The notes below the pieces were generated by a model. That model had not been told where the DNA came from, searched no databases, and saw only the letters and a list, made by a program, of their open reading frames with translations. Below, in pieces: positions 1 through 5,584 of a stretch of DNA of 5,584 nt. The stretch is from JAXHUK01 sp034189725 (GTDB lineage Bacteria; Chloroflexota; Dehalococcoidia; SZUA-161). Position numbers and translations under genes: made by a program. The stretch is taken from positions 1 to 5,584 of the forward strand of contig JAXHUK010000123.1 in assembly GCA_034189725.1 (NCBI GenBank), given 5' to 3'. The first letter of the stretch is position 1; every line of letters starts with the position of its first letter.

Positions 1-89
1 CTCCTGGAATCATCCTTTTTCCCGATGACAGAGATGAAATCAGTGTGGTACTCTTTGAATCGAATCTGAGAGGAAGTATGCTAGAATAG
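1..89 (+). CDS. Possible C-terminal end of an upstream gene (partial, unidentified)
   Basis: Reading from base 3, the plus strand is open to a TAG at 87-89 and gives 28 residues. The peptide contains ILFPDDRDEISVVLFE, which alternates hydrophobic and acidic residues as real protein does. The other two plus frames also run in from the left edge but stop earlier, at 69 and 27, and read less like protein. I do not recognise the family, and the 5' part lies outside the window. If the gene is real, it ends 43 nt before the ATPase gene and in the same direction. The two could then be co-transcribed, and the promoter proposed at 77-87 would lie inside its last codons. With so few residues, a chance open frame cannot be excluded. 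Confidence 0.3.
   Translation, partial: PGIILFPDDRDEISVVLFESNLRGSMLE
77..87 (+). promoter_or_regulatory. Candidate extended -10 promoter for the first ABC operon
   Basis: An extended -10 element is visible: TG at 79-80, one base, then TAGAAT at 82-87 (five of six matches to TATAAT). A TTGAAT at 55-60 resembles a -35 box. It lies 21 bp from TAGAAT, which is too far, or 16 bp from the weaker TATGCT at 77-82. Transcription would start near 94, leaving a leader of about 40 nt before the ATG at 133. This is motif reading only, and read-through from an upstream gene is an alternative. Confidence 0.4.
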
Positions 90-120
90 TAGCGAAGTTC
101 TGTTGTATCATAAAGCGATG

Positions 121-126
121 AAGGAG
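121..126 (+). promoter_or_regulatory. Strong Shine-Dalgarno that fixes the start of the anchored ATPase
   Basis: AAGGAG lies six bases upstream of the ATG at 133, which is near-ideal spacing. It matters because it supports translation from the upstream ATG. The predicted membrane helix is then a real part of the ATPase rather than an artefact of choosing the longest open frame. Confidence 0.8.
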
Positions 127-132
127 CAGTAA

Positions 133-1197
133 ATGGATACGACTATGGTGGTTGTGCTCATAGTAGTGGCCAGCCTGACCTTACTCATCTATATGCGGCG
201 CCGGAAACAAAATGCAGCCAATTCTGCGAACACCGATACCATAGAGGAAATTACCCCCACCTTGAAAGGGATTTTAGGCATGTCTCCTGGCAAGATGCCT
301 CCGGGGACGATAATCGCTAAGGTATCCCATGTACATAAGTCTTTCGGGGAAAACGAGGTGGTCAACGACATTTCCTTCGAGGTCGAGGCTGGCGAGATAT
401 TCGGTATGGTTGGCCCTAACGGTGCTGGCAAAACAACTACCATAAGAATGCTCATGGACATCATAAAGCCCGATTCAGGGGGGATTTGCATATTGAGCGA
501 AGCCCTTAATGAAGGCATCAAAAACCGCATCGGCTACCTGCCAGAGGAAAGGGGTCTCTACAAGAAAATCACCGTCTCCGAGTCGTTAGCCTATCTGGCG
601 GCGCTCAAGGACATGAATGGACGTGTAGCAAAGGATAGGGCAGCAGCACTATTGAAGCAGGTGAATATGTTGCAGCACAAAGACAAGAAGACAGAGGAGC
701 TAAGCCGGGGGATGGGACAGATAATACAATTCATCGCTACGATCCAGCACGACCCGGAGCTTATCGTCCTCGACGAGCCGTTCTCGGGGCTTGACCCGGT
801 AAATACGGAACTCCTGAAGCAGTTCATCACCGAACTTAAGGGCCAGGGTAAATCGATCATTCTCAGCAGCCACATGATGAACCAGGTTGAGGATCTTTGC
901 GACAGGGTTTTGATGATACACAAAGGGCAGGCCGTTTTATATGGCAAGCTGGATGATATAAAGACGAGATACAGGAACAACTCGATATTCCTGGAATGTG
1001 ACCATCTGCCGGATGGGCTACCTGGACTTATAGGAAGCAAGAATCATGGGAAGTACATGGAACTCTTTCTGGACGGCCAAACTTCACACGGGGAACTACT
1101 GGCGGCATTGATCAACAGTGGTGTTACCATCAGCCGATTCGAGGTATCGACTCCATCCCTGAATGAGATCTTCATACAAGTGGTCAAGGGGGAGTGA
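133..1197 (+). CDS. NatA-like ABC exporter ATPase with an N-terminal membrane anchor
   Basis: This is the ATP-hydrolysing subunit of an ABC-2 exporter, probably working at the inner face of the membrane with the permease encoded next. Visible motifs are Walker A GPNGAGKT at 94-101, a Q-loop region YLPEERGLY at 135-143 with Glu in place of the usual Gln, signature LSRGM at 190-194, Walker B IVLDEP at 211-216 with catalytic Glu215, D-loop SGLD, and switch His247. YLPEERGLY and the roughly 80-residue C-terminal extension after 270 are typical of the NatA/YhaQ group. Unusually, residues 5-20 form a hydrophobic helix followed by RRRK at 22-25, then a polar linker to about 58 before the nucleotide-binding domain. 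The positive charges predict N-out/C-in topology, which leaves the ATPase in the cytoplasm. Family members normally start near residue 58, so this protein is about 55 residues longer than usual. The stop overlaps the start of the permease gene. The substrate is unknown. Confidence 0.93.
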   Translation: MDTTMVVVLIVVASLTLLIYMRRRKQNAANSANTDTIEEITPTLKGILGMSPGKMPPGTIIAKVSHVHKSFGENEVVNDISFEVEAGEIFGMVGPNGAGKTTTIRMLMDIIKPDSGGICILSEALNEGIKNRIGYLPEERGLYKKITVSESLAYLAALKDMNGRVAKDRAAALLKQVNMLQHKDKKTEELSRGMGQIIQFIATIQHDPELIVLDEPFSGLDPVNTELLKQFITELKGQGKSIILSSHMMNQVEDLCDRVLMIHKGQAVLYGKLDDIKTRYRNNSIFLECDHLPDGLPGLIGSKNHGKYMELFLDGQTSHGELLAALINSGVTISRFEVSTPSLNEIFIQVVKGE

Positions 1198-2411
1198 TGA
1201 AAAAAGCAATACTAATAATCAATCACGAACTTAAGCAAACCCTGAAGCGAAAATCGTTCATCATCATGACCGCAGCTCTTCCTCTGTTGCTATTGCTGGG
1301 ATACGGAATATATGAGGGTGTTCAGCACTGGTACCACCCCAGTGACACGGATATTAATAGTATCGGCTACGTTGACAAAGCTGGAGGATTTGACGACTAT
1401 ACCACCCAACTCGGTATTACATTCATCCAATATTCGAGCGAAGAGGAAGCTAAAGATGCCCTGCTCGGCAGGGAGGTCAGGGAATACTTCGTGATCCACG
1501 CAGACTATCTCTCCAGCGGACTCATCACCAGATACACCGCAGACAGAGAGGTCGAGATGCCTGGAGAGCGATGGTCACAAATGAGGACATTCCTGCTCTC
1601 CAATCTCATCGACGAAGAGGTCACTCCCCAGATCATGGAGCGCGCCCTGACCCCAATGATGTTATCCTCATTTCAACTGGATGATGCCGGGGAAATAGTG
1701 TCAGGTCAGGATGATGTCAGTAAATATCTGCTGCCGGTCATATTCGGACTGCTTTTAATATTTGCTATATTCACATCTTCCGGATACTTGTTTCAGAGCG
1801 TTACCGAGGAGAAGGAGAACAGGATGATAGAGATCATTCTGTCATCGGTTTCTACGAGACAACTCCTGGTGGGGAAAGTCATAGGTCTGGGCGCTGCCGG
1901 AATTATTCAGATAGTTGTGTGGCTGGCTGCCATTCAGATATTCACAGTTGTGGCCTCGGTCAACATCCCCTTCCTCAGTGGGATCTCGATCCCTGCAAGC
2001 TTTCTGGCTTGGGGTGTCATATACTTCGTATTGGGTTTCCTCCTATTTGCCGCTCTCTATGCTGGCATCGGTTCCATCGGCTCAAATGCCAGGGAGAGCC
2101 AGGGCTGGTCGATGATATTCGTCCTGCCCGCTTTAGTACCCCTTTGGTTCAACTACTTTATAACGTCTAATCCCGAGGGGGTATTTTCGAAAGTTCTTAC
2201 CTTCTTCCCGCTCACTGCCCCGACCACGACAATGATGAGGCTCGCCACTGATGCCATTTCAGCATGGGAGATCGCGCTCAGCTTCACCATTCTGGCAGGA
2301 TCGGTCATCCTCACTCTGTGGATCGCCGCCAAGACATTTCGCGTATTTCTCTTGATGTATGGCAAAAGGCCTGCTATACGTGATCTCGTGAGGTATATCA
2401 GAGAGGCGTAG
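1197..2411 (+). CDS. ABC-2 type permease, NatB/YhaP-like
   Basis: This is the membrane subunit of the exporter powered by the preceding ATPase. I start it at ATG 1197, which shares one base with the upstream TGA; AAGGGG at 1186-1191 is the likely ribosome site. A GTG at 1194 would add one residue. Counting from the ATG (404 residues), one helix at about 22-40 is followed by a large, mostly polar extracytoplasmic segment at about 41-176. Five more helices follow, near 177-199, 227-252, 267-294, 306-326 and 356-379. The family hallmark is the cytoplasmic segment EEKENRMIEIILSS starting at 204, continuing to QLLVGK. The C-terminal FRVFLLMYGKRP is also typical of NatB/YhaP proteins. NatAB of Bacillus exports sodium, but that substrate cannot be assumed here. 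No clear terminator follows, and the convergent gene ends only 32 bp downstream. Confidence 0.92.
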   Translation: MKKAILIINHELKQTLKRKSFIIMTAALPLLLLLGYGIYEGVQHWYHPSDTDINSIGYVDKAGGFDDYTTQLGITFIQYSSEEEAKDALLGREVREYFVIHADYLSSGLITRYTADREVEMPGERWSQMRTFLLSNLIDEEVTPQIMERALTPMMLSSFQLDDAGEIVSGQDDVSKYLLPVIFGLLLIFAIFTSSGYLFQSVTEEKENRMIEIILSSVSTRQLLVGKVIGLGAAGIIQIVVWLAAIQIFTVVASVNIPFLSGISIPASFLAWGVIYFVLGFLLFAALYAGIGSIGSNARESQGWSMIFVLPALVPLWFNYFITSNPEGVFSKVLTFFPLTAPTTTMMRLATDAISAWEIALSFTILAGSVILTLWIAAKTFRVFLLMYGKRPAIRDLVRYIREA

Positions 2412-2443
2412 ATTCTGGTACAGGCTATCGCTGAAGAGCTTTG

Positions 2444-2809
2444 TTAGACGTGCTCAATCACAGGGACCCGTTCCCTGCTACGTATGATTCTGTACCAATC
2501 GTTATAACAGTAGATGCCCTGGAAAACCAGTCCACCCAGCAACCCATAGGTTACCGCAGGGCTTAAAAAGTAGATATCGGTTGTCGTGCTGAGACCGATA
2601 AATCCCAACGAGCATATCCAGTGGTGAAGATGTAGTCTCCATCTTCCTACAGGAATGATTATCGATACTACCTTGCTCGGCTCTCCCTCAGTTTTACTGG
2701 AGAGGTATTTACAAACTACGAATCCCAGAAGCCAACTTAAGAAGAAATGATACCCAAGAGTTACACTGGTAACAACAATTGATAAAATAGCTATTGACTT
2801 TCTCTTCAT
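2444..2809 (-). CDS. Small unrecognised membrane protein with an HLHHW motif
   Basis: This encodes 121 residues that I cannot assign to a named family. The N-terminus MKRK precedes a long hydrophobic stretch at about 5-36 (one long or two short helices). A polar loop at about 38-47 follows, then RLHLHHW at 58-64, a second hydrophobic stretch at about 65-82 and a third at about 84-101 containing GLLGGLVFQG. The end is basic, with NDWYRIIRSRER. The His cluster at a membrane edge and the QG...DWY ending look like conserved family signatures and could bind a metal or lipid headgroup, but that is inference. The start is firm because an in-frame TAG lies immediately upstream of the ATG. The nearest GGAG is 14 nt away, which is a weak ribosome site. 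The gene is convergent with the first permease and divergent from the second ATPase. The composition and regular hydrophobic pattern argue for a real gene. Confidence 0.75.
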   Translation of the reverse strand: MKRKSIAILSIVVTSVTLGYHFFLSWLLGFVVCKYLSSKTEGEPSKVVSIIIPVGRWRLHLHHWICSLGFIGLSTTTDIYFLSPAVTYGLLGGLVFQGIYCYNDWYRIIRSRERVPVIEHV

Positions 2810-2850
2810 CTATTCGATACTTTCTCCAAATGCCATTATTTAACTCTATG

Positions 2851-2859
2851 TGCTATTAT
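2851..2859 (+). promoter_or_regulatory. Candidate extended -10 for the second ABC operon
   Basis: TG at 2851-2852, one base, then TATTAT at 2854-2859 make an extended -10 with five of six matches. No recognisable -35 lies upstream. Use of this site would give a leader of about 120 nt before the ATG at 2984. It overlaps almost completely with the minus-strand TATAAT, so the two promoters could compete. In the rest of the leader I saw only a short repeat of TCAGCG at 2903-2908 and 2926-2931. Confidence 0.3.
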
Positions 2860-2884
2860 AAACTAAACAAAGTCATAGATACAA
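2855..2884 (-). promoter_or_regulatory. Candidate promoter of the small membrane protein
   Basis: Read on the minus strand, a perfect TATAAT lies at 2860-2855. A weak -35-like TTGTAT lies at 2884-2879, 18 bp upstream, with only the TTG core matching. Transcription would begin near 2848, about 40 nt before the ATG. The -10 is persuasive but the -35 is poor, and the surrounding DNA is AT-rich, which raises the chance of a random match. Confidence 0.45.
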
Positions 2885-2983
2885 GCCAAGCAGCCTCTAG
2901 AATCAGCGAACATACGGCTGTCGATTCAGCGTGGTGAAGAGAGCGAAATATCAAGTGCAGCAAAAGGGTAGAGGAACGTATAA

Positions 2984-3907
2984 ATGGTTGTGATCTCAGC
3001 TCATGAATTGACAAAAAGGTTCGGGGAGGTTACTGCGGTAGAAGGCCTCAACATGGAGGTAAATGAGGGCGAGGTAATAGGATTCCTGGGACCGAATGGC
3101 GCCGGTAAAACGACCACGATCCGTATGCTCGCGGGTATTATCTCTCCCACTTCAGGATATGCTGTGGTAGCGGGACAACGCACCGATAAAGATGTTGAAA
3201 AACTCCATGAAGCCATCGGTCTGCTTACAGAGTCTCCCGGATTTTATAACCGTCTCAGTGCACAGCGCAATCTGGAGTATTTTGCCGGATTTTACAGTGA
3301 GCTCGACATCGATACACAGGTGAAGAAATATCTTGGATTAATGGGTCTCTGGGAACGCAGACATGATAAAGTAGGAACGTTCTCCAAAGGAATGAGGCAG
3401 CGGCTGGCACTGGCGCGAGCTATACTCCATGAGCCCCCGGTGCTTTTTCTTGATGAACCTACAGCGGGCTTGGACCCCGAAGTATCACGTGATGTCCGCG
3501 AGTTGATCGGAGAACTGAGCGTTAAGGGGCACACGATATTTCTCTCCACTCACAACCTGGCAGAGGCGGAATTTCTTTGTCACCGCATTGCCGTAATTCG
3601 GACCCGGCTCATAGCATTAGATACCCCAGATGATCTCCGTCAACGTTTGTCCCACCACGAAGTGTCGGTTAAGTTAGAGGCTTTTGACATAGCTGTCCTG
3701 AATGCCATTAACGAACTTCACTTTGTAAAACACCTGCGCCAGGATGGCGATCAACTACTCGTGGAGATCGCTGATCCCCGGCAGAACCGCCCGGAACTGG
3801 TGAAAAAAATCGTCGACGCAGGAGGAAGGGTGCTGACAGTCTCTGAAGAACGTCATTCTCTGGAAGATGTCTACTTAAACCTGGTACAGGAGGAAGCGAA
3901 TCCGTGA
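2984..3907 (+). CDS. ABC transporter ATPase of the second ABC-2 exporter
   Basis: This is a 307-residue ATP-binding subunit that should drive the permease encoded directly after it. Motifs in order are Walker A GPNGAGKT at 36-43, a Q-loop region LLTESPGFY at 80-88 with Glu83 where Gln is usual, signature FSKGM at 133-137 followed by RQRLALARA, Walker B VLFLDEP at 153-159 with catalytic Glu158, D-loop AGLD at 161-164, and switch His190. The segment after about 205 matches the C-terminal extension common in drug, lipid or antibiotic-type ABC-2 ATPases and ends with SLEDVYLNL. There is no membrane segment, unlike the first ATPase. The start is supported by AGAGGA at 2970-2975, eight bases before the ATG. 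The two ATPases differ throughout outside the core motifs, which argues against recent duplication. The substrate cannot be read from the sequence. Confidence 0.93.
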   Translation: MVVISAHELTKRFGEVTAVEGLNMEVNEGEVIGFLGPNGAGKTTTIRMLAGIISPTSGYAVVAGQRTDKDVEKLHEAIGLLTESPGFYNRLSAQRNLEYFAGFYSELDIDTQVKKYLGLMGLWERRHDKVGTFSKGMRQRLALARAILHEPPVLFLDEPTAGLDPEVSRDVRELIGELSVKGHTIFLSTHNLAEAEFLCHRIAVIRTRLIALDTPDDLRQRLSHHEVSVKLEAFDIAVLNAINELHFVKHLRQDGDQLLVEIADPRQNRPELVKKIVDAGGRVLTVSEERHSLEDVYLNLVQEEANP

Positions 3908-4716
3908 CAGGTAAACGCATTCGAAACATACTGAACAAAGAATGGTCAGTGATGTTCCGTGACCTCAATAATGCCCTGTTCGTCACCTTGCTGCCCCTAT
4001 TGATTGTAGGGCAGGCGATTCTCATCATATGGCTCATCGTCAAGTTTGGCAGTGATGATAGTATGTCAATCAGCTTGCTGCAAAATGCGGTTAGCAAGCT
4101 TACCGCCTCTATACCTTCGCTTGCGGGACTATCATCACAGGAACAGCTTCAGATGCTCCTTCTCAGCCAGTTCAATTTTTATCTTCTGCTAATTCCAGCG
4201 ATGATTGCCATAGGCATAGCCACCTTCAGTATCGTGGAAGAGAAGATAACCCGGAGCCTGGAACCACTTCTGGCGACACCGGTAAGAACCTGGGAGCTTC
4301 TTCTGGGAAAGGCTCTATCAGGAGCTATCCCGGCACTCATCGTTACCTGGATTTGCATGGGGGTCTTTCTTGTCGCCGTAGCCGGGTTGGGTTGGGGGCA
4401 TCTGTTAAACCTGTTACTCAACACTTCCTGGTATATCTGCCTCTTTCTGCTTACACCGCTGGTGGCAGTGCTCAGTTTCCTGTTAGGCGTTATCGCTTCA
4501 TCACGCGCCGCAGATGCCAGGAGTGCTCAAAACATTGTCATCATGGTTATCTTGCCCATTCTGGCACTTATCGGGGTGCAGGTCGCAGGAGTGGTCTGGT
4601 TCACTCCCCTGTTGAACCTTGCTCTCGCATTGATAGTCGGTGTAGTCGACATCATTGTGCTGCGGATCGCGGTACGCCTGTTCCAGCGAGAATCCATCGT
4701 TGTCAAATGGCACTAA
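3904..4716 (+). CDS. ABC-2 type permease, compact six-helix form
   Basis: This is the membrane subunit paired with the preceding ATPase. It begins at GTG 3904, which overlaps the upstream TGA by four bases (GTGA). AGGAGG at 3888-3893 lies ten bases before it, so translational coupling is likely. The 270 residues open with a cytoplasmic segment containing NKEW at 11-14, common at the start of this family. Hydrophobic segments lie at about 24-47, 89-110, 136-160, 168-197, 210-229 and 231-255. Between the second and third is the family hallmark EEKITRSLEPLLATP, starting at 112 and continuing to WELLLGK. A modest external loop spans about 48-88. It lacks the large extracytoplasmic domain of the first permease, so the two cassettes are different subtypes. 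The substrate is unknown. Confidence 0.9.
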   Translation: MTGKRIRNILNKEWSVMFRDLNNALFVTLLPLLIVGQAILIIWLIVKFGSDDSMSISLLQNAVSKLTASIPSLAGLSSQEQLQMLLLSQFNFYLLLIPAMIAIGIATFSIVEEKITRSLEPLLATPVRTWELLLGKALSGAIPALIVTWICMGVFLVAVAGLGWGHLLNLLLNTSWYICLFLLTPLVAVLSFLLGVIASSRAADARSAQNIVIMVILPILALIGVQVAGVVWFTPLLNLALALIVGVVDIIVLRIAVRLFQRESIVVKWH

Positions 4717-4752
4717 CTCCGGTGTGGGATATCCTGGCTCAAACTTCAGGGA

Positions 4753-4814
4753 AGTTCATATTGACAGTTCATCTCTGCAGTGGTAACATCTGGTATGAAC
4801 AATTATACTACCAG
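4753..4814. promoter_or_regulatory. Candidate autoregulatory operator over the toxin-antitoxin promoter
   Basis: AGTTCAT occurs at 4753-4759 and again at 4766-4772, 13 bp apart and flanking the -35 box. Its inverse, ATGAAC, lies at 4795-4800 near the expected transcription start. A separate inverted repeat pairs CTGGTA at 4790-4795 with TACCAG at 4809-4814 and reaches the ribosome site. Ribbon-helix-helix antitoxins commonly repress their own operon by binding such repeats. Binding here is inferred from position and symmetry only. Confidence 0.4.
4761..4789 (+). promoter_or_regulatory. Sigma70-type promoter of the toxin-antitoxin operon
   Basis: A perfect -35 box TTGACA lies at 4761-4766. 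After exactly 17 bp comes TAACAT at 4784-4789 (four of six matches), with TG at 4781-4782 making it an extended -10. Transcription would start near 4796, leaving about 26 nt before the antitoxin start. This is the best promoter in the window and suggests that the pair is transcribed independently of the exporter upstream. Confidence 0.65.
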
Positions 4815-4822
4815 GAGTAGAA

Positions 4823-5065
4823 GTGTCTAACATTGTCAAGCTAACTATCAGTTTGCCTCAAGAGCTGGTTTCATTCGCCGATGCGCTGGCAAAGGAAAGA
4901 AAAATAAGTCGCAGCCGGGCAATTGCTGATGCCTTACAGGAGCTTGCCAATCAACAAGAGCAAGACAAGATGATCGAGGGATACAAGGCAATGGCAGAGC
5001 AAAATAAAGAGTTCGCTGCTATCGCCTTGCCATCAGTCAGCGAAGTGCTCCCGGAGTGGAAATAG
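4823..5065 (+). CDS. mazE: MazE-like ribbon-helix-helix antitoxin
   Basis: This 80-residue protein should neutralise the toxin encoded next and repress the operon. The N-terminal half reads as a ribbon-helix-helix DNA-binding fold. A strand with VKLTISLP at 5-12 is followed by helix A at about 13-27 and, after the turn ISRSRAI at 28-34, helix B at about 31-43. Residues 46-80 are charged and end in ALPSVSEVLPEW, which suits a toxin-binding tail. The start is GTG 4823, with AGGAG at 4813-4817 five bases upstream. The TAG stop at 5063-5065 lies five bases before the likely toxin ATG, so the two are translationally coupled. Its fold matches the antitoxin type paired with MazF in Bacillus, not the AbrB-type MazE of Escherichia coli. 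The symbol is given at family level. Confidence 0.88.
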   Translation: MSNIVKLTISLPQELVSFADALAKERKISRSRAIADALQELANQQEQDKMIEGYKAMAEQNKEFAAIALPSVSEVLPEWK

Positions 5066-5070
5066 CTCCC

Positions 5071-5409
5071 ATGGTGAAGCGCGGGGAGATATACTGGGTT
5101 GATTGGGATCCTGGGAGGGGTAGCGAGCAAAAGGGGCTGAGACCTGCGCTTGTAATCCAGAATGACCTTGGCAATCAATACAGCCCGACCACAATTGTAG
5201 CTGCGATCACGGCTTCTATCACAAAACCCTACCCGTTCGTAGTTCCAATTATGGCCTCAGAGAGCGGTTTACCCAAAGACAGCGGCATCAATCTCTCAGC
5301 AATCATGACAATTGACCAATCCCGACTTGGCGATAAAACCAGCGAATTATGTAAAGCTAAAATGGCAGAAATTGACACCGCCATTAAGATTAGTTTAGGG
5401 CTTCGGTAG
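5071..5409 (+). CDS. mazF: MazF/PemK-family endoribonuclease toxin
   Basis: This is a sequence-specific mRNA-cleaving toxin held inactive by the upstream antitoxin. From ATG 5071 it has 112 residues, the normal family length. It opens with the classic VKRGEIYWVDWDP at 2-14, then SEQKGLRPALVIQND at 18-32 and TTIVAAIT at 40-47. Arg24 and Thr47 occupy the places of the catalytic Arg and Thr of Bacillus MazF, so the enzyme looks intact. The later stretch INLSAIMTIDQSRL at 73-86 is also typical. An in-frame GTG at 5056 would add five residues and overlap the antitoxin gene. I prefer the ATG because family members usually begin at that point, although neither start has a strong ribosome site of its own, which fits coupling to the antitoxin. 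The cleavage sequence cannot be predicted. Confidence 0.93.
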   Translation: MVKRGEIYWVDWDPGRGSEQKGLRPALVIQNDLGNQYSPTTIVAAITASITKPYPFVVPIMASESGLPKDSGINLSAIMTIDQSRLGDKTSELCKAKMAEIDTAIKISLGLR

Positions 5410-5472
5410 TCAAGGAAATTATTACCTGGTCTAGCAACAACGCTGGTTATTGGTGTAACTCACACGGGAAGG

Positions 5473-5584
5473 CTAATCCTGTACTGCCCTTGACTGAGCG
5501 AAGGAGATGAACTCACCGAGCAGACGAGAAACTACTCTCTCCCTACGATAAATACAGTAGAAGTTCCGATTGAGTTTCAGACCG
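5473..5584 (-). CDS. C-terminal end of a probable LysR-type regulator (partial)
   Basis: The minus strand is open from the right edge to a TAG at 5475-5473 and encodes the last 36 residues of a protein. It contains LNRNFYCIYRRERVVSRLL and then GEFISFAQ. This resembles the end of LysR substrate-binding domains, where an R-x-FY-x-IY-x-(K/R)-x-R stretch is followed by a helix with a conserved F-x-x-F. By family knowledge these are ligand-responsive transcription factors with an N-terminal DNA-binding domain, which would lie outside the window. The gene is convergent with the toxin gene, with 63 bp between their ends. The short length keeps this tentative; a chance open frame is possible, but the residue pattern argues against it. 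Confidence 0.6.
   Translation of the reverse strand, partial: GLKLNRNFYCIYRRERVVSRLLGEFISFAQSRAVQD

Noticed and set aside
189..1040. Antisense open frames inside the first ATPase gene
   Set aside because: They mirror the coding frame of a well-supported ABC ATPase, and their translations show no recognisable motif or ribosome site.
2412..2443. Possible terminator between the convergent first permease and the small membrane protein
   Set aside because: Only a short CTG-GTA-CAG symmetry is present, with no stable GC stem or T-run on either strand.
2917..2930. Hairpin GCTG/CAGC in the leader of the second ABC operon
   Set aside because: A four-base stem with a six-base loop is expected by chance and has no supporting context.
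3708..4097. A 129-codon minus-strand open frame across the junction of the second ATPase and permease
   Set aside because: It is antisense to two overlapping genes with strong family motifs, and its translation is low-information.
4727..4734. GGATATCC palindrome after the second permease
   Set aside because: An eight-base palindrome alone is too common to call a site. It is neither a terminator nor close enough to the promoter to suggest an operator.
4353..4820. A 155-codon plus-strand open frame overlapping the second permease and the toxin-antitoxin promoter
   Set aside because: It lies in another frame of a clear permease gene. Its translation is rich in Arg, Cys, His and Ser with no domain pattern, and it would run through the promoter region.
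5410..5472. Possible terminator between the toxin gene and the LysR-like tail
   Set aside because: Only three-base stems such as AGC/GCT are visible and there is no T-run.
5501..5551. AAGGAG directly followed by ATG at 5507 and a 14-codon frame
   Set aside because: There is no spacing between the ribosome-site-like bases and the ATG, the peptide is tiny, and it lies antisense to the LysR-like tail.

Overview
The window looks like ordinary bacterial chromosomal DNA. By eye it has a middling G+C content, good Shine-Dalgarno sequences and tight operon-style overlaps. It also carries a MazEF-type toxin-antitoxin pair and the tail of what looks like a LysR regulator, both typical of bacteria. Frequent ATA (Ile) and AGG (Arg) codons, together with the gene types, would fit an anaerobic lineage such as Dehalococcoidia (Chloroflexota). 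That placement is only a guess; nothing here is a taxonomic marker.

Layout. Positions 1-89 hold a possible 3' end of an upstream plus-strand gene. Positions 133-2411 hold a two-gene ABC export cassette of the NatAB/YhaQP type. Its ATPase is followed, with overlapping stop and start codons, by an ABC-2 permease with a large extracytoplasmic loop. Positions 2444-2809, on the minus strand, encode a small unrecognised membrane protein with a His-rich HLHHW motif. Positions 2810-2983 are a divergent control region with overlapping -10-like elements on the two strands. Positions 2984-4716 hold a second, differently built ABC-2 exporter cassette (ATPase plus compact six-helix permease, 4-nt GTGA overlap). 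Positions 4717-4822 are a control region with a good sigma70-type promoter and repeats that could be an autoregulatory operator. Positions 4823-5409 hold a ribbon-helix-helix antitoxin and a MazF/PemK endoribonuclease toxin. Positions 5473-5584, on the minus strand, hold the C-terminal end of a probable LysR-type regulator, convergent with the toxin gene.

How the parts work together. Each ATPase should power the permease encoded directly after it. The two cassettes differ in both subunits, so they look like two separate exporters (substrates unknown) rather than a recent duplication. The toxin-antitoxin pair has its own promoter and is probably an independent module.

The most unusual features are three. 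The first ATPase has a predicted N-terminal membrane anchor, supported by a strong Shine-Dalgarno sequence. The small HLHHW membrane protein sits between the two exporters. The toxin-antitoxin promoter carries a set of repeats. I saw no RNA gene, CRISPR array, insertion sequence, origin or convincing intrinsic terminator.
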